This document shows, in pieces, positions 54,344 to 62,237 of a DNA stretch of 64,000 bases. The stretch spans positions 62,001 through 126,000 of the forward strand of contig NZ_JABBGJ010000021.1 in assembly GCF_012927345.1 (NCBI RefSeq). Direction: 5' to 3'. Both the position numbers and the translations under genes were made by a program. This stretch comes from Paraburkholderia polaris. GTDB taxonomy: Bacteria; Pseudomonadota; Gammaproteobacteria; Burkholderiales; Burkholderiaceae. Within the stretch, counting starts at the first letter, position 1. Each line of letters starts with the position of its first letter. Under the pieces are notes generated by a model that searched no databases, was not told the origin of the DNA, and saw only the letters and a list, made by a program, of their open reading frames with translations.

Positions 54344-55831
54344 ATGCAGATCGACTGGCCGAGTATCCAAAGCGGGAGTGCCGACACCTTGCACGGCACG
54401 ACTGTCGACATATCGGGCTGGATGATTCCGCTGGACCCGCAGGCAGACACGGTCGATTACTTCTTGCTGAGCGCTGACGAGCCGTGCTGCGGGGGTTGCG
54501 TGCCGCGCAATCCGCTGACGTCGATCGAGGTGCAGATGGCCGCGCCGCTTGCGCCACAGGCAGAGGCGCTGGCTTTGCGCGGCCGCTTGTTGCGTCTGCT
54601 GGACGATCCCGCGGGTTGGCGGTATCGCCTGGTCGATGCACTGCCGATCGAGGGTCCACAAGCGCCACAGCGTCGGTTTAGCCGGCGCGCGTTTCTGGCA
54701 TCAGGCGCGGCGCTGGGGTTGACGGCTTGTGCGCCCGGGCACTTTGCCGGCTATACCGAATCGCACGACGAAACGGCACAAACGGCACAAACGGCACAAA
54801 CGGCACAAACGGCACAATCCGCGCAACCCGAGACCGCGCCGAGATGGCAAGCGCCTCCCGGCACACTCACCATCGACATGCACAGCCACGGCGGCCGCGT
54901 GATCGTGTCGCGCGATCCGGCGATCGGCGCACGCCGCCCGTTCATCCCGCTAGCCGCGCCAATGCGCGCCGGCGGCATGAACGTCATCTGCCTCGCGATC
55001 GTTACTGACACGACCGTCACGCGCGTGGCGGACAACCGCAAGCGTTTCGAAGCGTGGCGCGAGCCACAGCTCGGCGAGCTCTATGCGCTCGGCCAGGTCG
55101 AGTTCCAGCGTGCGCGTCAGTTGATCGAACGCGAGCAGTTGCAGGTAGTGACGGACACCGCGTCGCTGTCGGCCCTGGGTCCGCTCGGACCATGCGCGAT
55201 TATCTCCGCCGAGGGCGCGGATTTTCTCGAAGGCCAGGTGGACCGTGTCGATGAGGCGTACACGAAGCATCAATTGCGGCATCTGCAACTGACGCACTAT
55301 CGCGTGAACGAACTCGGCGATATCCAGACCGAGCCGCCGGTGCATAGTGGCCTGACGGATACCGGCGTACAGGTGGTGCGGCGCTGCAACGCCTTGGGGA
55401 TCGTGGTCGACGTTGCACACGGCACATACGATCTGGTGAAGCGCGCGGCAGATACGTCGACCAAACCGTTGGTGCTGTCGCATTCGGCATTGGCCACGCG
55501 TCCGGGTGCGCGAAGCCGCCTCATCACGCCGGACCATGCGCGGGTAATCGCCGGCACGGGTGGCGTGATTGGCGTTTGGCCGAGCTCAGGGACGTTTCGG
55601 GATTTGCACGCGATGGCCGAGGGCGTCAAGCGCATGGCGGATGTTGTGGGCGTGGAGCACGTCGGGTTGGGGACAGACATGCTCGGGTTTATTTCACCCC
55701 CGGTGTTCAGGAGCTACAAGCAGTTGCCCGATCTGGCCAGCGCACTGTTGCTGGCTGGATTCTCGCAAGCCGAAGTTGGGGCGATTCTTGGGGGCAACTA
55801 CCGGCGGGTGTTTGACGCGTCGGTGGGGTGA
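54344..55831 (+). CDS. Membrane dipeptidase (peptidase M19) fused to an N-terminal DUF3299-like domain
   Basis: This 495-residue protein has an unusual order. Residues 15-65 resemble DUF3299 (VDISGWMIPLD, then YFLLSADEPCCGGCVPRNPL). At 109-129 comes a twin-arginine signal with lipobox (RRFSRRAFLASG to LTAC, C129), normally an N-terminus. A Thr-Ala-Gln repeat linker (144-158) follows. The rest is a zinc dipeptidase of the renal dipeptidase type (IDMHSHGG with H180 and H182, HYRVNELGD, LSHSALATRP, HVGLGTDMLGF). No ATG, GTG or TTG lies near the internal signal, so the fusion looks real at the DNA level. Export of the dipeptidase would need processing or reinitiation. Confidence 0.75.
   Translation: MQIDWPSIQSGSADTLHGTTVDISGWMIPLDPQADTVDYFLLSADEPCCGGCVPRNPLTSIEVQMAAPLAPQAEALALRGRLLRLLDDPAGWRYRLVDALPIEGPQAPQRRFSRRAFLASGAALGLTACAPGHFAGYTESHDETAQTAQTAQTAQTAQSAQPETAPRWQAPPGTLTIDMHSHGGRVIVSRDPAIGARRPFIPLAAPMRAGGMNVICLAIVTDTTVTRVADNRKRFEAWREPQLGELYALGQVEFQRARQLIEREQLQVVTDTASLSALGPLGPCAIISAEGADFLEGQVDRVDEAYTKHQLRHLQLTHYRVNELGDIQTEPPVHSGLTDTGVQVVRRCNALGIVVDVAHGTYDLVKRAADTSTKPLVLSHSALATRPGARSRLITPDHARVIAGTGGVIGVWPSSGTFRDLHAMAEGVKRMADVVGVEHVGLGTDMLGFISPPVFRSYKQLPDLASALLLAGFSQAEVGAILGGNYRRVFDASVG
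54773..54817 (+). repeat. 9-bp tandem repeat, five perfect copies, in-frame in the dipeptidase gene
   Basis: ACGGCACAA is repeated five times without a mismatch and encodes Thr-Ala-Gln each time. Because the unit is three codons, copy-number changes alter linker length without breaking the frame. It lies directly after the internal lipobox. Confidence 0.95.
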
Positions 55832-55858
55832 GGCTTCATGCGTCTCGCGGAGGAGACC

Positions 55859-56581
55859 CTACCGCCCTGCCGCCCATAGCAACGAAACCCCCGACGACAG
55901 CATCAACCCATCAACAACCAGTTTGAAAACCGCAGGACTCATCCGGACCACAATTAGCCGCGCGGAAAAGGACCCGATCATGAGTGCCGAGCCGGTGATC
56001 AAACCGTCGACCACCACATGCAATGGCAATGCACCGAAATGATTGAAAACCGCGACTTTGGTGCCGTAGACAGCCAATGATCCAGCCGCTTCGGTCGCAA
56101 GAAAAGCGCCCTTAACCAGCCCATACGACATAAACACGGGCACCGTGATCGGCCCGGTAGACACGACGATGCCGGTGAGAAAACCCACCACGCCGCCGAT
56201 CAGCGAAAGCTGCCACAAGGTGAATTTGATCGCGCGTCGCGCCAGCCAGCGCCGCGTCGGCACCATCGCCACAAAGAACAATCCCAACGCCAGTTCGACC
56301 GCATGTGGCGGCAACGCAAGAAGCGTCCGCACGCCCAGCGCCGCCCCCGGAACCGCAGTCGCGCAATAAGCGCCGCAGGCCCGCCAGTCAATCTCGCGCC
56401 ACCACGCGACGATCTTTCCGAAGTTGCCCATGATCGCTGCGATCGCCATGATCGGCACCGCCTGCTGCGGACCGAACAGCATCACGAGAACGGGCATCAG
56501 CATCATCGAAGAGCCCGTGCCGATCACGCCGCTCAACGTGCCAGCCAACAAACCGACGCACAGCACCAGCAAATATCCCAT
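55859..56581 (-). CDS. TSUP-family (TauE/SafE) membrane transporter
   Basis: This 240-residue polytopic membrane protein of the 4-toluene sulfonate uptake permease family has two homologous halves, each opening with a glycine-rich segment (GLLAGTLSGVIGTGSSMMLM, then GGVVGFLTGIVVSTGPITVP). Members move sulfite, sulfoacetate, sulfonates or other organic anions. The ATG ending at 56581 (MGYLLVLCVG) begins the first helix. It is a single gene downstream of the CorC-type gene with 93 bases between; no sulfur genes are nearby, so the substrate is open. Confidence 0.82.
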   Translation of the reverse strand: MGYLLVLCVGLLAGTLSGVIGTGSSMMLMPVLVMLFGPQQAVPIMAIAAIMGNFGKIVAWWREIDWRACGAYCATAVPGAALGVRTLLALPPHAVELALGLFFVAMVPTRRWLARRAIKFTLWQLSLIGGVVGFLTGIVVSTGPITVPVFMSYGLVKGAFLATEAAGSLAVYGTKVAVFNHFGALPLHVVVDGLITGSALMIGSFSARLIVVRMSPAVFKLVVDGLMLSSGVSLLWAAGR

Positions 56582-56674
56582 GTCGCCCCCGGTGGTATCG
56601 ACGACGATTTTACTCGAGCAACGTTTCAGCGGGCTTGGAATGGGCTCAGCACAGAAGCCGCTCAACTAGGCCAC

Positions 56675-58039
56675 TCAACCGCCTTCATCGTCGAAGATTT
56701 TCGGATAAACGCGCACGAGCACAATCCGCGGCCCTTTCATCTTCTTGACCACCACGTCGAAGCGATCGAACTCAATGCGCTGCCCTTCGGCAGGCAGATC
56801 GTTGAGCGCCTGAATCACGAGGCCGCCGACCGATTCAGCCTTGCCTTCGTCGATGTCGATCCCGAGCGCGCGCTCCAACGACACCACCGGCAAGCTGCCC
56901 TTGCCCATCAACGTGCCGTCGTCCATGCGCGTCCAGTCGGCGTCGCCCTGGCGGAATTCGTCGTGGATCTGTCCAACCAGTGCGCCGAGCAGATTGTCCA
57001 GCGTCAGAAAGCCGATCGGCTTCGAGTTCTTATGGCCAACCAGCGCGAAATGCGGCGCGCCCTTGCGGAAGCGGCGAAACAGTTCGAGCGCCGGCAGGTC
57101 TGGCTTTACATACTGCACGGGCCGCGCATATTTGGAGAGGTCCTCGAGCGTGCTGCCCGCATGCCGCGCCAGCAGCAAATCCTTCAAATGGATCATGCCG
57201 GCCACGCGCTCGCCGGACGCGTCTTCGAACAACGGATAGCGGCTGAAGCGGTGCTGCGCCACCACCTGCATGTTTTCGCGCAACGGCAAATCACGCCGCA
57301 GGCCGATCATTTCATAGGACGGGCGCATCAGATCCGAGACGGTCATGCGCGAAAAATCCAGCGAATGCGCAATCGTGTTCCATTCGTCCTGGCTATAGGC
57401 GCCATCCGGCGAACCGAGCTCAGTCGCGACGTTGGCGCGGCGGCCACGCAGGATCAGCTTGAGTTCGTCGGTCGAGTAATGCGAATCGTGGCCGTGGTCC
57501 GCGTCGAGGCCCGCGAGCTTCAAGACCGCGTTGGCGCTCGAGTTGAGCACCCAGATCGCCGGATACATCGCCCAGTAGAAACCGTACAGCGGCGTGGCGG
57601 CCCACAGTGAAACCTTCTCCGCTTCACGAATCGCCAGCGACTTCGGCGCCAGTTCGCCCACCACGATATGCAGAAACGAAATACACGAGAACGCGAAGAA
57701 CAACGAGATGCCGTGAATCAGCTTCTCCGATTCCACGCCAAGCAGGCTAAAGACAGGCGTGAGCAGTGCCGCGAACGCCGGCTCGCCGATCCAGCCGAGC
57801 CCGAGCGACGCCAGCGTAATGCCAAGCTGACAGGCGGACAGATACGCGTCGAGCCGACCGTGCACCTTCGCCAGCAAACGCCCGCGCATGCCATGCCTGG
57901 CCGCGAGACTCTGCACGCGCGTCTGCCGCAGCTTTACCAGACCGAATTCGGCGGCGACAAAAAAACCGTTGAGGGCAACGAGAAACAACGCACCAATAAG
58001 GGCGACAACCTGGATCAAAGCGAAGGGCTCCGGCAACAA
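56675..58039 (-). CDS. HlyC/CorC family transporter (CNNM domain with CBS pair)
   Basis: This 454-residue protein has an N-terminal DUF21/CNNM membrane domain (about 5-195, with ALNGFFVAAEFGLVKLRQTR), a CBS pair (about 215-335, including RYPLFEDASGERVAGMIHLK) and a C-terminal CorC_HlyC domain (about 350-435, with GLVIQALNDLPAEGQRI). Family members export or regulate Mg2+/Co2+ and bind nucleotide through CBS domains; the hemolysin name is historical. Length is standard. No operon partner is evident. Confidence 0.9.
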   Translation of the reverse strand: MLPEPFALIQVVALIGALFLVALNGFFVAAEFGLVKLRQTRVQSLAARHGMRGRLLAKVHGRLDAYLSACQLGITLASLGLGWIGEPAFAALLTPVFSLLGVESEKLIHGISLFFAFSCISFLHIVVGELAPKSLAIREAEKVSLWAATPLYGFYWAMYPAIWVLNSSANAVLKLAGLDADHGHDSHYSTDELKLILRGRRANVATELGSPDGAYSQDEWNTIAHSLDFSRMTVSDLMRPSYEMIGLRRDLPLRENMQVVAQHRFSRYPLFEDASGERVAGMIHLKDLLLARHAGSTLEDLSKYARPVQYVKPDLPALELFRRFRKGAPHFALVGHKNSKPIGFLTLDNLLGALVGQIHDEFRQGDADWTRMDDGTLMGKGSLPVVSLERALGIDIDEGKAESVGGLVIQALNDLPAEGQRIEFDRFDVVVKKMKGPRIVLVRVYPKIFDDEGG

Positions 58040-58112
58040 AAGTTGTCAGTATAGAGGGCGAAAGCAAGCTGAAAGTTAATCACGTACAGGGACGCGTGCC
58101 GACACCTGCCGC

Positions 58113-58919
58113 TCACGTTGCCGTCGTCGCACTCAGCGGCACATGCAGCGCGAGAGTTGCCATTTCGCTCTCAGGTGCGTCGCTTTGCTCGAAACTACCG
58201 CCGTGCGCTTCAGCGACGCGCTTGCACAGCGCGAACACCCACGCAATCCGTTTGGCTTCGCGCGGTTCGCGCGCCTGTTTGAGGGCAAAAGCCTCCAGCA
58301 AATGCGGCACCGAAGGATCGTCCAGCGCAGCGGCACTCTGATTGAAGGTGACGGTGGCGTACCACCTGGTGGCGTCCGCGCGTGCGGCCAGCGTGACGGC
58401 GGCGCCCTCCGTGCTCGCTTCGACGGCAAACGTGAGCATCAGCCACAGCGCGGCCGCCAGGCGCTCACGGTCGCCGTTGAGCTGCTCGGTTGCGAGTTGC
58501 GACTCGACGATGACCTCGACGCCGCGCGCGCGCGCCAAGCCGGAGCGGACTTCGTCGACGGTTTCATCGAGTAGCGGATGCAGCGAAAACGGCGCCGAAG
58601 CAAGCGCCAGCGATTTGGTCTCGGCGCGGGTGGCGTCGACAATCGTCTCCAGCAACTTCACCTGCTGATCCACGCCGTTACGAATCCCGGTGACGGCGCG
58701 CTGCGAATTGGGGTCGTTTGCATCGAGCTTGCGCTCGAGCACGTACGCCCAGCTATGGATGGCGTTCAGCGGACCACGCAGGTCATGCGACACGAGCGAC
58801 AGCACGTGGTCGCGCATGAACAGGGCGGTCTCCGCGCGCAGACGTGCGGTGCGTTCGGATACGGCGAAGCCGGAAGGAACCGACTGCGCGCCGGCGGTCC
58901 CGGTGGAAGACGTTGTCAC
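58113..58919 (-). CDS. Sensor histidine kinase-like protein with degenerate ATPase domain
   Basis: This 268-residue soluble protein has a HisKA dimerisation domain with H45 in SLVSHDLRGPLNAIHSW, the canonical H-box. The C-terminal half should be an HATPase_c domain, but the N-box position reads ERLAAALWLMLTFAVE without its Asn, and the G1 DxGxG is replaced by TVTFNQSAAALDD; only a late VFALCKRVAEAHGGSFE keeps the family ending. There is no sensor domain, membrane segment or adjacent response regulator. It may be a phosphotransfer scaffold or pseudo-kinase. The start ATG ends at 58919. Confidence 0.75.
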   Translation of the reverse strand: MTTSSTGTAGAQSVPSGFAVSERTARLRAETALFMRDHVLSLVSHDLRGPLNAIHSWAYVLERKLDANDPNSQRAVTGIRNGVDQQVKLLETIVDATRAETKSLALASAPFSLHPLLDETVDEVRSGLARARGVEVIVESQLATEQLNGDRERLAAALWLMLTFAVEASTEGAAVTLAARADATRWYATVTFNQSAAALDDPSVPHLLEAFALKQAREPREAKRIAWVFALCKRVAEAHGGSFEQSDAPESEMATLALHVPLSATTAT

Positions 58920-59106
58920 GATCGAGCCCTCTCAGGCGGTGCATGAATGTTAAACGAAGCCCCATTATAGGCATGCCGCCCGGCGCAACCAGCCTGGCCG
59001 GACGGCTAACATGGACGCAAACCGCATGCCACGCTGCAATCCTCGGCGATGCGCCGCCAACACGCCTACAATATCGGTTTTTATAATTTGACCTGAGGAG
59101 CGACAC

Positions 59107-59448
59107 ATGTCGACTGTGACTACTGAATCCGGCCTGAAGTACGAAGACATCGTTGAAGGCACCGGCGCCGAAGCGGTTGCCGGCAAAACCGTCAGCGTGC
59201 ACTACACCGGCTGGCTGACCGATGGCCAGAAGTTCGACTCGAGCAAAGACCGCAACGACCCGTTCGCTTTCGTGCTGGGCGGCGGCATGGTCATCAAGGG
59301 CTGGGACGAAGGCGTGCAAGGCATGAAGGTGGGCGGCACGCGCAAGCTGACGATTCCGCCGCAACTCGGCTACGGCGTGCGTGGCGCAGGCGGCGTGATT
59401 CCGCCGAATGCAACGCTCGTGTTCGAAGTGGAACTGCTCGACGTCTAA
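59107..59448 (+). CDS. FKBP-type peptidyl-prolyl cis-trans isomerase
   Basis: This 113-residue single-domain FKBP has no signal peptide and acts as a cytosolic proline isomerase and chaperone. The fold is complete: GKTVSVHYTGWLTDGQKFDS, then FVLGGGMVIKGWDEGVQGMK, PPQLGYGVRGAGGVIPPNAT and VFEVELLDV. The active-site aromatic and Asp residues (Y36-type YTGW, D in KFDSS, W in KGWDEG) are kept. GAGGAG precedes the ATG. The AraC gene follows after 44 bases and may be co-transcribed. Confidence 0.93.
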   Translation: MSTVTTESGLKYEDIVEGTGAEAVAGKTVSVHYTGWLTDGQKFDSSKDRNDPFAFVLGGGMVIKGWDEGVQGMKVGGTRKLTIPPQLGYGVRGAGGVIPPNATLVFEVELLDV

Positions 59449-59492
59449 GTTTTTCCCTGCGTTGTTTTGTATTTTGTAAACGGGCTTCGCCA

Positions 59493-60278
59493 ATGAGTCA
59501 CCCCGCCGTCACCGCACCTAGCGTTTCGTTGCGCCGCTACGGCGCGATCGAAGCGTCGGACGTGCATGACTTTCACCAGGTCGTGCTCGGACTCGACGGC
59601 GCGATGGTGATGGCGGTGGACGGCGTCGCACATCAGATCGACGCCCGCTCCGCTTGGCTCATCCCGGCCGGGGCGCGGCACGAGTACGCCGGCATCGGCG
59701 AGAACCGGCAATTGGTGCTGGATCTGCCTGCCACCTCGCTGGCCGTGCCGGAACGTCTGTTCGACCGCGCGCGGGCCGTGACAGTGGATGTCTCGCTCAC
59801 GCAACTCGTGCATCGGATTGCGGCGCACGCCACAGGCGGCGCGCAAGCCGACGATCTGGATGCGCGGCGATTTCATTGGGACGCAGCCGCACGATTAGGC
59901 GCTGCGTTGGTGGCGGACACCGGCACAATGACCGGGACGCAAGCGCCTGGTCTCGATTTCGCACGCATCGACCGCTGGCTGCGCGCGCATCTGTCGGAGT
60001 CGCTGCGTATCGCCGACCTTGCCGCACACTGCGGCTTCGGCATGCGGCGCTTTCATCAGCTTTTTATCGACGCCTTCGGTGAAACACCGCATCGCTATTT
60101 GCAGCGTCTGCGGCTCGATACGTCTCTTGGCTTGCTGTCCGATCCACGTCTATCGCTCAGCGATATCGCGTTGGAAATCGGCTTCGGCGATCAGAGCGCT
60201 TACACACACGCATTCACGCGGCGTTTCGGGCTGGCGCCCGGTCAATGGCGCGCGACACGGAATCGAAGTCACGCTTGA
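59493..60278 (+). CDS. AraC-family transcriptional regulator
   Basis: This 261-residue regulator has an N-terminal cupin-like ligand-binding domain (about 15-95, with DARSAWLIPAGARHEYAG) and a C-terminal double helix-turn-helix (about 160-258; LRIADLAAHCGFGMRRFHQL and LSDIALEIGFGDQSAYTHAF with FGLAPGQWR). It is downstream of the FKBP gene and 366 bases upstream of the repeat-peptide gene, on the same strand. It could control the peptide cluster, but that rests only on proximity. Confidence 0.88.
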   Translation: MSHPAVTAPSVSLRRYGAIEASDVHDFHQVVLGLDGAMVMAVDGVAHQIDARSAWLIPAGARHEYAGIGENRQLVLDLPATSLAVPERLFDRARAVTVDVSLTQLVHRIAAHATGGAQADDLDARRFHWDAAARLGAALVADTGTMTGTQAPGLDFARIDRWLRAHLSESLRIADLAAHCGFGMRRFHQLFIDAFGETPHRYLQRLRLDTSLGLLSDPRLSLSDIALEIGFGDQSAYTHAFTRRFGLAPGQWRATRNRSHA

Positions 60279-60644
60279 ACCTCGACTCGCGCACTGTTAC
60301 CAATAGTTAAATCCGGCATACAAAGCAGTACGAATTAGATGCGTCATTGCGTCACACGCGTCAAACAAAAGCGCGAAGTGTCTTCGCGACTGTCAGTCAT
60401 CACTTCAGCCTCTCTGCTCCCGCTGGCCGCCCTCTGCATCAAGGCCTTTGGCAAACGACGCCCCAATCTCACCGTAGACGTCGAGTCCGCGCGCAGATGT
60501 GCGACGACTCGATCGCATCGTCGAAGGTCACAAAAAAAAATTGAACTCAGCTTCGAAACGAAAGACAGAACTACGGGGTGCGTAATATTTTTGATGTTTT
60601 ATGACGCACTCCATCCCAACTTTTTATGCCTCTGGAGGTATTCG
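60279..60644. other. A/T-richer leader region upstream of the repeat-peptide gene
   Basis: This 366-base region is visibly richer in A and T than its surroundings, with an A9 run near 60532 and a T-rich block near 60585-60600. It contains an inverted repeat at 60575-60612 around a TAATAT hexamer. A reading frame continuous with the peptide runs from 60339 but has no ribosome site or similarity. The composition change may mark the edge of an acquired segment. Confidence 0.5.
60575..60612. promoter_or_regulatory. Inverted repeat around a candidate promoter of the repeat-peptide gene
   Basis: GGGGTGCGT (60575-60583) and ACGCACTCC (60604-60612) form 9-bp arms with one mismatch, separated by a 20-base A/T-rich core that includes TAATAT (60583-60588). 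It ends 20 bases before the ribosome site. This could be an operator at the promoter or an RNA hairpin in the leader. Confidence 0.4.
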
Positions 60645-60827
60645 ATGGAAAAGTTAGCTCATCAAATTGCTCAGAACTCCGTATGGAACAAGTGGGTCGC
60701 CGCCAACTCAGCTGAAACAGACGGCTGCATATCGGGCACCAAGGAAGGTTGCATTTCCGCTGCGAAGGCAGGCTGTATTTCGATCGCCAGAGCAACGCCG
60801 CTTCCGAAGACAGGCTGCATCAGTTAA
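60645..60827 (+). CDS. Repeat-containing peptide with four Gly-Cys-Ile-Ser units (putative RiPP precursor)
   Basis: This is a 60-residue peptide. Residues 1-22 (MEKLAHQIAQNSVWNKWVAA, then N-S) form a helical, Trp-containing leader-like part. Residues 27-60 carry GCIS four times, at 27-30, 35-38, 43-46 and 57-60, with linkers GTKE, AAKA and IARATPLPKT; the last GCIS is the C-terminus. Every cysteine of the peptide lies in a GCIS unit. GGAGG lies eight bases before the ATG. The four copies use different codons for Ile and Ser, so the repeats are kept at protein level. Followed by an adenylate-forming enzyme, a GRDP-like protein and an exporter, it looks like a RiPP precursor of unknown class. 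Confidence 0.72.
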   Translation: MEKLAHQIAQNSVWNKWVAANSAETDGCISGTKEGCISAAKAGCISIARATPLPKTGCIS

Positions 60828-60888
60828 TCGCCCTACGTCAAAGTTGAGCGACAGGTAAGGCGAAACATGCCCGCCTGGCGCGCTCATC

Positions 60889-60921
60889 AAGCTGGTCCTT
60901 GCAAGGCGCAAGGACCAGCTT
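60889..60921 (+). terminator. Perfect 13-bp hairpin between the peptide gene and the enzyme gene
   Basis: AAGCTGGTCCTTG (60889-60901) and CAAGGACCAGCTT (60909-60921) pair without mismatch around a 7-base loop, 61 bases after the peptide stop and 33 before the enzyme start. The downstream sequence is TCCCTCG rather than T-rich, so read-through is expected. This matches an attenuator or message-stabilising element that would keep precursor levels above enzyme levels. Confidence 0.75.
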
Positions 60922-60954
60922 CCCTCGACATCGCAACCAGGCTATGGAGTGCGC

Positions 60955-62190
60955 ATGAAAAACCAGCCAACAGCCGATGTAATCGAGCAGGTCAAAGATA
61001 TCCCCATTTATCAACAATCGATAGCGGAAAGATTTTTCCCTATTCTGGAAAAACCAGCAATCGCGCTGGACTTCCCTGACAACTGGATGACGCCGCGCCT
61101 CGCCGCCGCGCTTGAGACAGGCAAAGCCGAGTTCGTTCTTTCGACCGGCACTCATCACGCAAGGATGCAGATCATCCGCCCTCCTTACTTTCTACTGAAC
61201 TCGTACTACCAGCTTTGGAGCGAACATCCCGACATCCGGTTCACGTGGCAGCAACAGTGTCAGCGTGTATCGCTTACTACGGTGCTGGCAACCGAGCATG
61301 TGGCGCGAGTGAACGCGCGCAAATATGGCAGACGCACGGCTGAAATGGTCTCACCTGCCATGCGGCGACTCGACGCGCGCACTTCGTATCTCAATCAGAA
61401 GCTCGATCCGGCATGTTGGGAACGCGCAGATATCGAGCGCATGCTTGACGACATCGAAGCTGCCCAGCATTTCCATCCCCATGGGTTTTATCATCTGGAT
61501 TGTTCCAGCTACCACCTGGCGCATTTCGTCATGAAGGTCTCGTTATACGGACTTGAAAAACGCTTCTCCCACCCCGCCAGCATCATCCACGCTTACGAGT
61601 ACACTCCGGCAAACGTCAGACGGTTCCTGCTGGAAAATTTCAGTTGCCCGCTCATCGATCTCTTCGGCAGCACCGAGCTCGGCTATCTCTACTACAACGA
61701 TCGGCACGGACGCTACTCGCCGTACCTCGACAAAATGAGCCTGGAACTCGTGCCGCTTGCCACGAGCGACTCCATCTACAGCCTGATCGTGTCGAGCGTG
61801 CGCAATCCGTACATGCCACTGATCCGCTACCGTTCCGGCGATTGCGTCCAGACCGCCGACGGCTCGGCGAACCCCGAGAAAATCGTCCGGTTTTGCGGCC
61901 GCGAAAAGGAAATGCTGCGCGCTTCGCAGCGCATTGTTTCGCAAGCCGATTTCGACGATCTCATCAGCGCCGCTTCGCCCAATATCTTCGTCTATCAGTT
62001 GCGCCCGGAGGAGAAATGGCAAGCCGGCCTGCATTACACGACGTTCGATGGCGCCCCACTCCTGCCGCAGGAAGCCGCTGATTTGCAAAGGCGCATTCAG
62101 GAAGCGACGGGGCTGGATTGCGCGCTCTCGCACCGCACGCATATCGCCATCGGCAAGTCGGGTAAATACGCCTGGCTCGCGAGAACTTAA
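60955..62190 (+). CDS. PaaK/LuxE-like adenylate-forming enzyme of the peptide cluster
   Basis: This 411-residue protein belongs to the phenylacetate-CoA ligase/CapK/LuxE branch of the ANL superfamily, which activates a carboxylic acid as acyl-adenylate and passes it to a thiol. The phosphate loop is S63-T-G-T-H-H (usual form SGTTG), the acyl/AMP motif is DLFGSTELGYL (E241), the hinge region has PLIRYRSGD (D296) and GREKEML, and a late lysine-containing loop is IGKSGKYAW. Length fits PaaK-like enzymes without extra domains. GGAG five bases before ATG 60955 decides the start. It lies behind the peptide gene and a hairpin. Its acid and acceptor are unknown; the peptide cysteines are an obvious candidate acceptor. 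Confidence 0.8.
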   Translation: MKNQPTADVIEQVKDIPIYQQSIAERFFPILEKPAIALDFPDNWMTPRLAAALETGKAEFVLSTGTHHARMQIIRPPYFLLNSYYQLWSEHPDIRFTWQQQCQRVSLTTVLATEHVARVNARKYGRRTAEMVSPAMRRLDARTSYLNQKLDPACWERADIERMLDDIEAAQHFHPHGFYHLDCSSYHLAHFVMKVSLYGLEKRFSHPASIIHAYEYTPANVRRFLLENFSCPLIDLFGSTELGYLYYNDRHGRYSPYLDKMSLELVPLATSDSIYSLIVSSVRNPYMPLIRYRSGDCVQTADGSANPEKIVRFCGREKEMLRASQRIVSQADFDDLISAASPNIFVYQLRPEEKWQAGLHYTTFDGAPLLPQEAADLQRRIQEATGLDCALSHRTHIAIGKSGKYAWLART

Positions 62191-62237
62191 GGGCCCCCCA
62201 ACAAGTTCCAACCCATTCCCCGCAACGAGGAAAACGC

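Noticed and set aside
60339..60644. In-frame upstream extension of the GCIS peptide to 162 residues.
   Set aside because: No ribosome site at 60339, A-run and promoter-like elements inside, and a clear GGAGG before ATG 60645.
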